Shown here in pieces: positions 46,763 through 60,983 of a DNA stretch of 64,000 nucleotides. How positions within the stretch are numbered: the first letter of the stretch is position 1; each line of letters opens with the position of its first letter. Below the pieces are notes generated by a model, which ran no database searches, was not told where the DNA came from, and worked only from the letters and a program-made list of their open reading frames with translations. The translations under genes were made by a program, and so were the position numbers. This DNA comes from Pseudomonadota bacterium (GTDB lineage: Bacteria; Myxococcota_A; UBA796; UBA9615). The stretch is from NCBI GenBank assembly GCA_024229515.1, contig JAAESI010000120.1, positions 1 to 64,000 of the forward strand, given 5' to 3'.

Positions 46763-47161
46763 ATGGCTGACAGCACCCCCACCTGGTACGGAACCGGTCG
46801 CCGCAAGGCCGCGACCGCCCGCGTCTACCTCCGCCCCGGCAACGGCCGGTTCGTGGTCAACCACCGCGACATCGACGTCTACTTCCGGCGCGAGACGGAC
46901 AAGATGATCCTCCGCCAGCCCCTGCACCTGACGGGCACGACCGAGGACTTCGACATCTTCGTCAACGTCCGCGGCGGTGGCACCACCGGCCAGGCCGGCG
47001 CCATCAAGCACGGCATCAGCCGCGCGCTGCTCAAGTACAAGGGCGACCTCCGCGGTGAGCTGAAGTCGGCCGGTTTCCTGACTCGCGACGCGCGCGTGAA
47101 GGAGCGGAAGAAGTACGGACAGAAGGGCGCCCGGGCGCGCTTCCAGTTCAGCAAGCGCTAA
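46763..47161 (+). CDS. rpsI: 30S ribosomal protein S9
   Basis: 132 residues. [20 protein letters not shown] at the N-terminus, [25 protein letters not shown] in the middle, RLL-type helix ([10 protein letters not shown]), and the C-terminal [17 protein letters not shown] that reaches the ribosomal P site. ATG 46763 is chosen over the TTG six bases earlier. Second gene of the rplM operon, followed by a strong terminator. Confidence 0.95.
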   Translation: MADSTPTWYGTGRRKAATARVYLRPGNGRFVVNHRDIDVYFRRETDKMILRQPLHLTGTTEDFDIFVNVRGGGTTGQAGAIKHGISRALLKYKGDLRGELKSAGFLTRDARVKERKKYGQKGARARFQFSKR

Positions 47162-47187
47162 GCCGCGAACTTTCTTCGAAAACGATC

Positions 47188-47218
47188 GACAAAGCCGCCC
47201 CTCGGGGCGGCTTTTGTC
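47188..47218 (+). terminator. Intrinsic terminator after rpsI
   Basis: GCCGCCCC-tc-GGGGCGGC (47194-47211) is a perfect 8-bp stem, extended by AAA with TTTT and by CGAC/GTCG on the outside, followed by TTTTG. It lies 30 nt after the rpsI stop and 31 nt before the pyrG start, so it closes the rplM-rpsI transcript. Confidence 0.8.
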
Positions 47219-47224
47219 GTTTAA

Positions 47225-50165
<2,941 letters not shown>

Positions 50166-50169
<4 letters not shown>

Positions 50170-50888
50170 TCCGCAGGCTCCGCACGGCGCCGGCGCTCCG
50201 CATCCAGGGTTTGACCGCTGGCTGGGGACGGGTCGACCTGCTCGATGGGTTGGACCTCTGCGTTCAGCCCGGGGAGCGGACCGCGGTGCTGGGCCCCAAC
50301 GGCGCCGGCAAGACGACGCTGTTCGATGCGATCGCCGGGCGGCTGCGGCCGCGCCGAGGTTCGATCGAGCTGGGTCGGCACCGGGTCGAGCAGCTGCGCC
50401 TGCACCGCCGCGCCCGCCTTGGGCTCGCGTACGTGCCCCAGGAGCCGTCGGTCTTCGGTGATCTCACGGTGCGGCAGAACCTGCTCGCCGCCGTTCGTGC
50501 TCCAGCCGCCCGGAACGCCCACCCCCGGGACGTGGACCACGCCCTGAAGCAGTGGTCGCTGGAGGCGGTCGCGGACCGGCCCGCGGGCGTGCTCAGCGGG
50601 GGCGAGCGCCGCCGGGTGGAGACCGCCCGCGCGTTGCTGCTTCAGCCGAGCCTGCTCCTGCTGGACGAACCCTTCGCCGGTCTGGATCCCAGCGGAAGAG
50701 CCGCATTGGCCGACGGGTTGTCCCAATTGCCACCCAAGGTGGCGTTGTTGGTCACGGATCACGCGGCGGACGACGTACTCGCGCTGTGCGATCGGGTGGT
50801 CCTGCTGCTGGACGGAGCCGTTGCGTACGACGGTCCGGTCAGCGGTTTCAGCCCCGAGCTCCCGGCGTGGCGGCGTTATTTCGCTTGA
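50166..50888 (+). CDS. lptB: LPS export ABC transporter ATP-binding protein LptB
   Basis: 240 residues, one ATPase domain that powers the LptB2FGC lipopolysaccharide extractor from the cytoplasmic side. Walker A GPNGAGKTT (about 43-51), Q-loop VPQEPSVF (the PQEPSVF stretch is typical of LptB), signature LSGGERRRVE, Walker B LLLLDEPFAGLDP and H-loop VTDHAADDV. GTG 50166 overlaps the preceding stop (GTGA), which supports co-translation with the LptC-like gene. It ends 107 nt before rpoN. Confidence 0.9.
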
Positions 50889-50922
50889 CATGCAGATTCC
50901 GGGCCAGATCCGGCACCCCGGA

Positions 50923-50951
50923 TTGACCCGCTCCAACGGCGTTGTTACTGT
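50923..50951 (+). promoter_or_regulatory. Candidate promoter for rpoN-hpf
   Basis: TTGACC (50923-50928), a 17-nt spacer, TACTGT (50946-50951). The start codon is 45 nt downstream. The lptB-rpoN gap is otherwise empty. The -35 is good, the -10 moderate. Confidence 0.45.
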
Positions 50952-50995
50952 GAAGGGGTCGGTGGGTCATTAACTAAGTAATTTCGGATAGTTTC

Positions 50996-52423
50996 GTGGC
51001 TTTCGAGCAGCGCCTACAGCTGAAGATGTCGCAGTCGCTGGTGATGACTCCCCAGCTTCAGCAGGCGATCAAGCTGCTGCAACTGAACCACTTGGAGCTC
51101 GCGGATCTGGTCGGCCAGGAGATGGTCGAGAACCCGGTCCTCGAGGAGGAGGTCGACCAGCGCGTCGACCCGATCAACGAGCGCAACGCCTCGCTGGACG
51201 CTCCCAAGACCGAAGATCCCAACGCCGAGGGCAAGAAGGACCAGTCGGACATCGACTGGGAGAAGTACCTCGACAACTACAGCAACAGCCCGTCGACCGC
51301 GGGCGAGGTACGTCGCGACTTCAGCGACATGCCGACCTACGACCAGACGCTGACTCGGGGCACGACCCTCAGCGAGCACCTGATGTGGCAACTGCACCTC
51401 GCGGACGCCGGCTCGGATGTGCGGGCGGCGGCGGCGGCGGTCATCGGCAACCTCAGCGACGACGGCTTCCTCGCCGTGGACTTCGAGGAGCTGGCCGAGT
51501 CCGAGGGAATGACCTCGGACGAGCTGGAAGAGGGTCTGCTCCTGATTCAGACGTTCGACCCGCTGGGCGTCGGCGCGCGCAACCTCGCCGAGTGCCTGCT
51601 CATCCAGGTCCACGTCCATCACCCCGGCGACCGGGTGCTCAAGCGCATCCTCCGCGAATACGCCCACGAGGTGGAGAAGCGGAACTTCAAGGCGATCGCC
51701 CGCGGGCTCAGGGTGCCGCTGCACCGGGTCCACGACGCGATGCGCACCATGGCGAGCCTGGAGCCGCGTCCCGGGCGGAACTTCACGTCCGAGGAGCCGC
51801 GCTACATCACGCCGGACATCTACGTCATCAAGTCGGGCGACGAGTACGTCATCCAGCTGAACGAAGAGGGCGTGCCGAAGCTGCGGGTCTCGGAGTACTA
51901 CCGAAAGGTGCTCACCGGGGCGACGAAGGGCGACAAGGACTACATCCAGGAGAAGCTGCGCAGCGCGACCTGGCTGATCCGGTCCATCTACCAGCGTCAG
52001 CGGACCATCTACAAGGTGACCGAGAGCATCGTGAAGCAGCAGAAGGGCTTCTTCGAGGAAGGCATCGCCAAGCTCAAGCCGATGATCCTGCGCGACGTCG
52101 CCGAAGACATCGAGATGCACGAGTCGACCGTGTCCCGCGTCACGACCAACAAGTACGTGCACACGCCCCACGGCATCTTCTCGCTGAAGTTCTTCTTCAA
52201 CAGCGGCATCCAGCGCAAGGACGGGGACGACGTCGCCTCCGAGATGGTGAAGCAGCGGATCAAGAAGCTCGTCAGCGACGAGGATCCGCGCAAGCCGCTG
52301 AGCGACAGCTCGCTGGTCAAGAAGCTCGCCGACGAGAACATCACCATCGCCCGACGGACCGTCGCCAAGTACCGCGACATGCTGAACATCCCGTCGTCCT
52401 CCCAGCGAAAGAGGCAATTCTGA
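50996..52423 (+). CDS. rpoN: RNA polymerase sigma-54 factor RpoN
   Basis: 475 residues. Region I is rich in Gln/Leu (QRLQLKMSQSLVMTPQLQQA and KLLQLNHLELADLV), the part that contacts enhancer-binding proteins; an acidic region II follows (about 50-110). The core-binding part, the helix-turn-helix and the RpoN box ARRTVAKYRDML near the C-terminus are all present. Starts at GTG 50996. Followed immediately by hpf, a very common rpoN-hpf pair. It directs transcription from -24/-12 promoters, which I did not try to list here. Confidence 0.95.
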   Translation: MAFEQRLQLKMSQSLVMTPQLQQAIKLLQLNHLELADLVGQEMVENPVLEEEVDQRVDPINERNASLDAPKTEDPNAEGKKDQSDIDWEKYLDNYSNSPSTAGEVRRDFSDMPTYDQTLTRGTTLSEHLMWQLHLADAGSDVRAAAAAVIGNLSDDGFLAVDFEELAESEGMTSDELEEGLLLIQTFDPLGVGARNLAECLLIQVHVHHPGDRVLKRILREYAHEVEKRNFKAIARGLRVPLHRVHDAMRTMASLEPRPGRNFTSEEPRYITPDIYVIKSGDEYVIQLNEEGVPKLRVSEYYRKVLTGATKGDKDYIQEKLRSATWLIRSIYQRQRTIYKVTESIVKQQKGFFEEGIAKLKPMILRDVAEDIEMHESTVSRVTTNKYVHTPHGIFSLKFFFNSGIQRKDGDDVASEMVKQRIKKLVSDEDPRKPLSDSSLVKKLADENITIARRTVAKYRDMLNIPSSSQRKRQF

Positions 52424-52813
52424 ATGCGAATCGATGTGGCTTTCCGCAACGTGGATCCCAGTGACGCCCTCAAGGCCTACACCGAAGAGAAGGTCGGCCG
52501 GGTCAAACGGTTCCTCATCAAGCCCATCGACGCACACGTCATCCTGACCCGGGACGGCTTCCACCACATCGCCGAAGCCAACGTCCGCACCGCGGGCGAG
52601 ATGTTCACGGGCAAGGAGACCTCCGACGCCGACATGTACGCCGCCATCGACGTCATGGTCGACAAGCTGGCCAAGCAGGCGCGGCGCCACCACGCCAAGC
52701 ACACCGACCACCGCGCGCCCGCCACGGGACGCGAGCTGGGTCGCAGCGAAGATGCGTTTTCGAAGGAGGCCTCGGCCGACCTGGACGCCGAATTGGACGC
52801 CCTCGGCGAGTAG
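52424..52813 (+). CDS. hpf: Ribosome hibernation promoting factor (short HPF)
   Basis: 129 residues, N-terminal HPF/YfiA domain (RIDVAFRNVDPSDALKAYTE, VEEKVGRVKRF, GKETSDADMYAAIDVMVDKL) with a basic KQARRHHAKH helix end. A tail of about 35 acidic residues follows, shorter than the dimerisation domain of long HPF, so this is the short type that acts with RMF where present. ATG 52424 directly follows the rpoN stop. It is convergent with the MopE-type gene, 3 nt apart. Confidence 0.9.
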   Translation: MRIDVAFRNVDPSDALKAYTEEKVGRVKRFLIKPIDAHVILTRDGFHHIAEANVRTAGEMFTGKETSDADMYAAIDVMVDKLAKQARRHHAKHTDHRAPATGRELGRSEDAFSKEASADLDAELDALGE

Positions 52814-52816
52814 CCG

Positions 52817-54592
<1,776 letters not shown>

Positions 54593-54625
54593 AGCTCCCT
54601 CCGAAGTGAGCCCTGGAGCGTCGCC

Positions 54626-54654
54626 AATTGACTCGTCTGTCAAGACGATGTCAA
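54626..54654 (-). promoter_or_regulatory. Candidate promoter for the MopE-type lipoprotein gene
   Basis: On the minus strand TTGACA (54654-54649), a 17-nt spacer and TCAATT (54631-54626). A second TTGACA lies 11 nt further along (54643-54638). With the first, the leader to the ATG at 54592 would be about 27 nt. The -10 is weak. Confidence 0.4.
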
Positions 54655-54690
54655 GGGCGAAAGTGTTGAAAATCCGTGGCGGATCGGGTG

Positions 54691-55359
54691 CTAGCGCGCG
54701 ATGTACCGAAGCTCCACCGACGCTCGCAGGGCGGTACGCCAGGCGTTGTACTCCTCCTCGAAGGACAGTGCGAAGACCCGTTGGGCGACGTCGGCGGCGA
54801 CCTCCTCGTACGGTCGGCCGCCGTAGACGTTGTCCTTGTGGCGCTCGTAGTAGGCCCGCTCGTCCTCGTCCGTGACGGCGAAGTCGACGGCCAGTTCGAT
54901 GACTTGATCGAGGATGACGGACTGCCGAAACCAGTCGAGCAGAACCGCCTTGTCCAGGCCCCAATCCACGCGCCACGCGACAGCGGCTCCGCGGTTGCCG
55001 AAGGAGTCTTCGAACAGCCGGAGGCGGTGTTCGGCGGCGAAGCCGGCGGGGTGCACGTCGCGGATCTCGGGCCGGCCCAGGAGGATGGTGCGGAAGATGA
55101 CCGCCTCGAGGGGATCGACTGTCTCGGTCAGCAGGCGGCCGAACTCGGCCCGGTCGGGGGCCTCGGCGATTCGCTGCCGGATGGCCGCTTCCAAGGCCAC
55201 CGACGACGCGCTGATGGGCGTGTCGTCCACCACGGCGACGATGCGGTCGACCAGGATCCCCGCTTCATCGGGGGTCTTGGGGGCCTCCCGTTGCGCCCAC
55301 GCGGGGCCCGCGATCGCGAGGCCAAGCCCCGCGATTAGGAGAACAGCCCGCCGATCCAC
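54691..55359 (-). CDS. SurA N-terminal-like periplasmic protein
   Basis: 222 residues. Signal peptide ends AGPAWA (about residue 22). The mature start VDRIVAVVDDTPISASSVAL is the hallmark of SurA/parvulin-type chaperones (VDRIVAVVNDDVI), and the rest is helical with no recognisable PPIase domain, so it would be a chaperone-like stub. It starts at ATG 55359, inside the end of the CPBP protease gene (25-nt overlap), and is probably co-transcribed with it and larE. Role in outer-membrane biogenesis is inferred only from the domain. Confidence 0.75.
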   Translation of the reverse strand: MDRRAVLLIAGLGLAIAGPAWAQREAPKTPDEAGILVDRIVAVVDDTPISASSVALEAAIRQRIAEAPDRAEFGRLLTETVDPLEAVIFRTILLGRPEIRDVHPAGFAAEHRLRLFEDSFGNRGAAVAWRVDWGLDKAVLLDWFRQSVILDQVIELAVDFAVTDEDERAYYERHKDNVYGGRPYEEVAADVAQRVFALSFEEEYNAWRTALRASVELRYIAR

Positions 55360-56159
55360 GTGAAGATCCCGGCGACATCGCCCCAGAGGTCACCCAGGGT
55401 GGTCTCCTCCAGGGGGCTGATGCCGTAGATGTGGTCGAGGATGATCATCAGGCTGTTGGCCCACGTGTGGAACAAGGCTCCCGCGAGGATGTTGCCCGAT
55501 CGCGCGCGCATCCAGCCGAACGCCAGCGCGGGGAACAGGATGAACGGCTGCCACCACTGCCAGGTCACGAGGCTGTGGCCGAGCGTGAACAGCACCGCCG
55601 TAATCGGCAGCGCCCAGCCGAACTTCGCTCCGAACAGTTCGAACCGCTCGGGGTCGTACAGACCGTCCAGCCGGGTCTGCATGTAGCCCCGGTAGAAGAA
55701 CTCCTCAGCGTACCCCACGCAGAGCAGTTGGTAGAGCACCTGCATCGCGATGGTCAGCGCGATGCCGCTGGTGATCGCGTGGCTCGGGCTGAAGACCGGA
55801 TAGCCCCGCCGCATGCCCATCACCTCGGTGGTGAACCAGTTGTAGAACCAGGTCTGGGCGACGTGGTAGCCGGGCAGGAAGAAGACGTAGATGACCCCGG
55901 TGACGACGGCGAAGAAGATGAGCGCCTTCTTCGCGGCGGGCCAGAAGGGGTCGGGGAACGTGATGTCGTGGTCGACGACGAACCGGTTCCACTTCTCGGC
56001 GGCGACCGGGGTGTAGAGGAAGACGATCGCGACCAGCACCAGCCAGTCGTTGGCCAGGGTGCCGCTGTCCACCAGCACCTTGATGCCGCGGATCAACAGG
56101 CAGGAGCCCAGATACAGCGCGAGGATCTCGGTCCAGACGCGCGTCCGCGACTCTGTCAA
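55335..56159 (-). CDS. CPBP/Abi-family intramembrane glutamic protease
   Basis: 274 residues with about seven or eight membrane segments. The family motifs are all present: EEFFYRGYMQ (EExxxR, about 158-167), FTLGHSL (the H of motif 2) and HTWAN (motif 4). Some CPBP proteases process prenylated proteins, others process or sort C-terminal tags. Since this window encodes proteins with MYXO-CTERM-like tails, a myxosortase-like role is possible. I choose TTG 56159 because it overlaps the larE stop (TTGA) and begins MTESRTRVWTEILALYLG; the longer open frame upstream is a shadow of larE. Confidence 0.82.
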   Translation of the reverse strand: MTESRTRVWTEILALYLGSCLLIRGIKVLVDSGTLANDWLVLVAIVFLYTPVAAEKWNRFVVDHDITFPDPFWPAAKKALIFFAVVTGVIYVFFLPGYHVAQTWFYNWFTTEVMGMRRGYPVFSPSHAITSGIALTIAMQVLYQLLCVGYAEEFFYRGYMQTRLDGLYDPERFELFGAKFGWALPITAVLFTLGHSLVTWQWWQPFILFPALAFGWMRARSGNILAGALFHTWANSLMIILDHIYGISPLEETTLGDLWGDVAGIFTWIGGLFS

Positions 56160-57034
56160 AGCGTCTCGTTCATCGCGCCCTGCCGGTAGCCCTGCAGGTC
56201 GATGGTGACGTAGGTGAAGCCCGCGGCCTGGGCGACGGCGACGACTTCGCCGCGCACCGGCTCGCTGATGAGGCGGGGCAGATCGGCGGGGCGTACTTCG
56301 ATGCGGCAGAGCTCGTCGTGGTACCGCACGCGGTACTGGCGGAAGCCCAACTCCTTGAGCTTGCGCTCGACGTCTCCGACCATCGTGAGGCGCTCCGGGG
56401 TGATGTGGGTGCCGTAGGGGAACCGCGACGACAGGCACGCGAAGGCGGGCTTGTCCCAGACCTCAAGTCCGACCGCGCGCGAGGCGCCGCGCACGTCCGC
56501 CTTGGTCATGCCGACCTCCACCAGCGGGTGCACGATGGCGGCCTGATCGGCGGCGATGAGGCCGGGCCGGTGGTCGCCGAGGTCGTCGACGTTGACGCCG
56601 TCGGCGATGCGGTCGTAGCCCTGGGCCAGAGCCTGGTTGCGGGCCACGCGGTAGAGCTCTTCCTTGCAGTAGAAGCAGCGGTCCGAGGGGTTGGTGAAGA
56701 AGCCTTCGACGTCCATCTCGTTGCTGTTGACGAACTGCAGGGTCGCGCCCAGCTTCGCGGCGAGGGTCTCGCACCCCTCACGCTCCTCGTCCGGGAGCGT
56801 GTGGGAGACGGCCGTCAGGGCGACGACGTCCCGGCCCCGCTCCTGCACCGCGACCGCGAGCACGAAGGCGGAGTCGACGCCGCCGCTGAAGCAGACCACC
56901 CACCGGCCCGGTCGACGGAACAGCGCGCGCAGCGCTTCCAGCTTCGGGCCCCAGCTCGACTCGGGCGACACGACGCGCGACGGATCGGCCTGCTGTGTCG
57001 CGTTCGTTGTCAGGATCGGGAGGGCCGTGGCCAT
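56156..57034 (-). CDS. larE: LarE-type ATP-dependent sacrificial sulfur transferase
   Basis: 292 residues. PP-loop ATPase motif VVCFSGGVDSAFVLAVA (about 48-64), then DRCFYCKEELY (about 123-133), GVNVDDLGDHRPG and KPAFACLSSRFPYGTHIT (about 198-215), which fit LarE, the enzyme that puts sulfur on the pyridinium precursor of the nickel-pincer cofactor of lactate racemase and related enzymes. LarB and LarC are not in the window, so it may serve another nickel-pincer enzyme encoded elsewhere. ATG 57034; the longer N-terminus (about 25 residues before the PP-loop domain) is not conserved as far as I can tell. Confidence 0.85.
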   Translation of the reverse strand: MATALPILTTNATQQADPSRVVSPESSWGPKLEALRALFRRPGRWVVCFSGGVDSAFVLAVAVQERGRDVVALTAVSHTLPDEEREGCETLAAKLGATLQFVNSNEMDVEGFFTNPSDRCFYCKEELYRVARNQALAQGYDRIADGVNVDDLGDHRPGLIAADQAAIVHPLVEVGMTKADVRGASRAVGLEVWDKPAFACLSSRFPYGTHITPERLTMVGDVERKLKELGFRQYRVRYHDELCRIEVRPADLPRLISEPVRGEVVAVAQAAGFTYVTIDLQGYRQGAMNETL

Positions 57035-57117
57035 GAGCGTCGGGACTATAGCGTCGAAGATGTCCCAGGTTGTCCCGGATCCCGGCCGCCCGGCCGGGTG
57101 GGCCGCAAGCTCCCCCC

Positions 57118-57726
57118 ATGAGCAAGCTCCCTCGTCGCAAGTTCGGCTACTCCCCGGGCCTCGGTTCGGGCGAGGCGCCCCCGCTCACCCCCGCCCGCCT
57201 CCTCCTGATGGCGGCCGTCGCCATCGTCGGGTGGGGCTGGAACCAGTTCACCGACCGGCCCCCCAACACGGCCGACACGGCGGGCTGGGTCGACGTTGGG
57301 GACGATCGCGAGTGGATGTTCAAGACGGTCACGATCGAGCTGTTCGAAGGATGGAATGGGGATACGGGGTGGTCGCTGGATGCCGAGTCCACCACCGCGG
57401 GCGAGTGCGTGCCGGGCATGTTCTCCGGGTCGGCGTTTCTGTACGGGTCGATGCGCGGCCCGAGACCCGGCGGACCGGACGACCTGCTCGGCCGCACCCT
57501 CGCGGTGGAGTTCTCCGGCGACGGCGACGACCACCACTTGTGCCTCCCCGACTACCCGGGCTTCCTCATCGCTCGGGACGCCACGTCGGTGGAGGTGACG
57601 GCGGTCGATGGAGACCTCGTCACCCTCAGCCTGGGCGGTCGCTTCGACTCGCTGGACGAGCACGGCGTGCGGGGTTCGATCCCGATTCGGGTCAACGCCG
57701 ACTTCATCGCGCGCTACGTCCGGTGA
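57118..57726 (+). CDS. Hypothetical single-pass membrane protein
   Basis: 202 residues. A basic N-terminus (SKLPRRKFGYS) is followed by one membrane segment (about 25-43, LLLMAAVAIVGWGWNQF). The outer part, about 155 residues, is beta-rich with two cysteines (GECVPGMF, HHLCLPDYPG) and ends FIARYVR. I do not recognise it. Start chosen at ATG 57118, which leaves out 16 codons of open frame upstream. It is divergent from larE and 12 nt before the regulator, which could be co-transcribed. Confidence 0.6.
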   Translation: MSKLPRRKFGYSPGLGSGEAPPLTPARLLLMAAVAIVGWGWNQFTDRPPNTADTAGWVDVGDDREWMFKTVTIELFEGWNGDTGWSLDAESTTAGECVPGMFSGSAFLYGSMRGPRPGGPDDLLGRTLAVEFSGDGDDHHLCLPDYPGFLIARDATSVEVTAVDGDLVTLSLGGRFDSLDEHGVRGSIPIRVNADFIARYVR

Positions 57727-57738
57727 GCGCTCGGTACG

Positions 57739-60461
57739 ATGCTGCTGATGTCTCGACACCTGAGGCTTCGAGCAGGATCCGTGGACCTGCTTCGGGGGGA
57801 ACTCGTCCGCGACGGACGGTCGGTGCGCTTGTCGACGCGGGAGCTGGAGCTCCTGACGTACCTGGCGATGCGTTCGGACCGCGCCATCTCGCGCGAGGAG
57901 CTGCTCACTGAGGTTTGGGAGCATCACCCCGACAGCCTCAGCCGCGCCGTCGACAAGACGATGACGCGGCTGCGGGCGAAGCTTGAGGTCGATCCCGCCG
58001 CGCCGGATCACCTCGTGACCGTCTTCGGTGAGGGCTACCGGTTCGTCCCCCGGGTCAAGACCGCGGAGTTCCCGTTGGTCGGTTCGCCGACGAACCTCCC
58101 CGCGCCGATCGACCGGTTCGTCGGGCGCGACGATCTGCTGGTAGCCGTCGACGCCGCCTTCGGAGAGGGCCGCCGGCTCGTCACCCTGCTCGGACTCGGA
58201 GGGATCGGGAAGACGCGCACTGCGCTGCGGTACAGCCAGCGCCAGGTCGATCGGGGGGAGATGCGCGGGGGCATCTGGTTGGTGGACCTGACGGCGGCCG
58301 CGACCGCCGACGACCTCGTGCGCGAGGTCTCGCAGGCCCTCGGGCTGGGGGTCCCTCCGGGCACGCCCGATGCGGTCGCTCAGGTCGGCCGAGCCGCCGC
58401 CGCGCGCGGTGAGCTGCTCTTGCTGCTGGACAACCTGGATGACGTCGCTGAGGCGGCGGCGGAGCCGATCCTCGCGTGGCTGCGGGCTGCCCCGGATCTG
58501 CGGCTCCTGGGCACCAGCCGCAGGGCGCTCCACGGGGCTGGCGAGCACGTGATTGAGGTGGGGCCGCTGCCCGCGGACGACGCCTCGAAGCTGTACGCCG
58601 ATCGTGCGGCGGCGGCGGGCGGCCGTCGCGGTGCGGAAGGGGGCGCGGCTCTCGTGGAGCGGTTGCAGGGGATCCCGCTGGCGATCGAGCTGGCGGCCAC
58701 GCGCGCTCGCGTGAGCCTGCCGTCGGAGCTCGCCGACGATCTGGATTCGCTGCTCGACCTCGAGGGGCCCGCGGGGGGCTCGCCCCGCCACACCTCTCTG
58801 CGCGAGGTGCTCGGGGCGTCGTGGCAGCGGCTCCCGCCGGCGCTGGCGGAGAGCCTGCGGGCCTGCGCCCTGTTCGAGGGGGGCTTCGACCGGGCCGCGG
58901 CCGACGAAGTCTTCGCCATCGAGGACCGGTCCGCCACGCAAGACGTGCTCGCGCAGCTCCGGGACCGCTCGCTGTTGCGTGCGTGGATCCCGGATGGCGC
59001 GCCAGGCTGGAGGTTCGGGCTCTTCCCGGTGGTCCGGCAGTTCGTGGTGGAAGCGGAAGCCGCGCCGGAGGGGGCCGAGGAGCGACACGCGCGCTGGTAC
59101 CTGCGCCTCGCGGAGCGGCTGCTCCCAGCGACGCGGCGGGCCGGCGCCGAGCGGGCGCGGCGGAAGCTGGCCGTCGAGCGGGCCAACCTGCTCGCGGTCG
59201 CCGAGCGGTTCGCCCAGACGCGGCCTGGGTGGGTCGCCCGGGCGGTGCTGTCGGTCGATCCCGTGAACACGACCCGCGCACCCACCGAGGGCGATCTGGT
59301 CCGCCTCGAGACCGCCTTGAAGCAGGCGATCGCAGCCGGCGACGAGGCCCTGGAGCTGGAGGTGCGGGCCGCCCTGGGATCCGCGTTGTGGGGACGGGGA
59401 CGGCGGGCCGAGTCGGACGCAGCGCTGCAGGGCGCGGACTTGAAGGCCGATCCGGCGGGGGCCGTTCGGGTGCTCGGCCGCCTCGCCGTGAACCGCATGT
59501 ACGCCGGGGATTCGCCTGGCGCGCGCGAGATCCTGGACCGGTCTCTGGCCATGCTCGAACCCCTCGATCTGCCGTTGGAGGAGGCCGACGCGCTGGGGCA
59601 GATCGGCGTCGGGCTCAACCGGCAGGGGCGGCCCCGGGACGCGCTGCCGTTCATGGGCGGGCGGTCGCCCTCATCGAGCCCCAGGACGACCTCGTGCGGC
59701 TCGGCAAGGGGCTGAACAACCTCGGGATCGTCTACATGCACCTGGGCGACATGGCGGGGGCGCAGCGGATCTTCGAGCAGGGGCTGCAGGCGCGGCGCGC
59801 CGTCGCGGACCGGAGCGGCGAGGCGATCACCCTCGGGAACCTCGGGATGGTCCTGCAGGAGCAGACGCTGTTCGACGACGCCGAGGCGGCGATGCGCTCG
59901 TCGATCCGGTTGCATCGGTCCCTCGGGTCCATCGCCTACGTGGGCATGAACGTCGCCAACCTGGGGATCCTGTGCCTGGACCGCGGACGCCTGCGCGAGG
60001 CCGGCACGCACCTTGAGGAGGGGCGGCAGATCGCCGTTCGCCTGGACCTTCCCCGGAGTGAGGCGGTGTCCGTGGTGAACCTGGCGATCCTTGCGTGGCG
60101 CCGGGGCGAGCCGATGTCCGCGGAGCGAATGTGGGCCCGCGCCGACGAGCTCTTCACGTTGTTCACCGACCGCATCATGGAGGCGACCGCCGGCCTCTTC
60201 CGGGTCGCCTGGGAGGCTGACGGAGGCGATGTGGAAGGAGCCATGGCCCGGCTGGAGCGGCTCCGCCCGACGCTGGAAGCCGACGGACGCGTCGAGGCCG
60301 GGGTGCTCGCCGCCGAAGGCTGGATCGCGCTGCGCGGGGGCGACGAAACGAGGGCCCGGGAGCTGCTGGAGCCGGTCGACGCGGTGGAGGGGCCGGGGCG
60401 CCTGGCGGCCTCCGATCGCATCCTCGGATCGGCGCTGCGTGAGGCCGTCGAGCAGGCCTGA
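57739..60461 (+). CDS. OmpR-type winged-helix / NTPase / TPR regulator, frameshifted
   Basis: With the frame corrected it is about 907 residues. Residues of about 5-105 are an OmpR/PhoB-type winged helix (LSTRELELLTYLAMRSDR, RAVDKTMTRLRAKLEVDP, TVFGEGYRFVP). Then an STAND/NB-ARC-like ATPase has Walker A GLGGIGKTR (about 152-160) and Walker B-like LLLLDNLDD. The C-terminal half has TPR repeats. This layout, as in AfsR/MalT-like regulators, suggests ligand-gated transcription control. Near 59655 the frame changes: the first frame stops at 59715, while the TPRs continue in another frame to 60461. Inserting one A in ATGGGCGGGCGG (giving ATG GAG CGG GCG) restores it exactly. The deletion may be real or an assembly error. 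Confidence 0.75.
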
Positions 60462-60521
60462 ACCCGGTCAGTCCAGCTCGCCGCATTGACCCGCACCGCC
60501 GGTGTGGGCACGCTTCCGCGC

Positions 60522-60977
60522 ATGTCCGAAGTGTTCGTCACCGCCTCCCTCGAGATCCGCGCTCCGCGCGCCCACGTCGCCGGCATCGCGGGCCTCGCCA
60601 CGGAGGCCAAGAACTGGCTCTGGTCGCCGGCCCAGGTCGCCGGTGAAGCATCCGCCCGGGACCTCCCCAACGGCACCCGCCAGATCGTGGTCGCGGACGG
60701 GGACAAGCTCCGCGACCGCATCGTCGAGGCGGCTCCGGAGAAGGTCGTCATCGACTCCGAGTACCGCCCCCGCAAGGCTGAAGTTCAGGGCCGCCACCTG
60801 CGCTACGAGCTGACCCTGGAGGCCGGCGCGGGCACCACCGTCGCCACCCTCGGCCTCGCCTTCGAGGATCGCGACGCACCCAAGAGCCCCGTCGAGACCC
60901 GCCGCTACCGCCGCCAGGCCGAGCAGTGCCTCGCCCGCCTGGGCGCCCTCGCCGCGCCCCCCGAAGAGGGCTCGTAG
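60522..60977 (+). CDS. Hypothetical small soluble protein
   Basis: 151 residues, no signal peptide. The alternating pattern of short strands and helices (VFVTASLEIRAPRAHVAGIA near the start) and length would suit an SRPBCC/START-like barrel, but I see no diagnostic motif. Start is ATG 60522; TTG 60486 would add 12 residues. Six nt separate it from the SerA-like gene, so the two are probably one operon. Function unknown. Confidence 0.55.
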   Translation: MSEVFVTASLEIRAPRAHVAGIAGLATEAKNWLWSPAQVAGEASARDLPNGTRQIVVADGDKLRDRIVEAAPEKVVIDSEYRPRKAEVQGRHLRYELTLEAGAGTTVATLGLAFEDRDAPKSPVETRRYRRQAEQCLARLGALAAPPEEGS

Positions 60978-60983
60978 CGGCCC

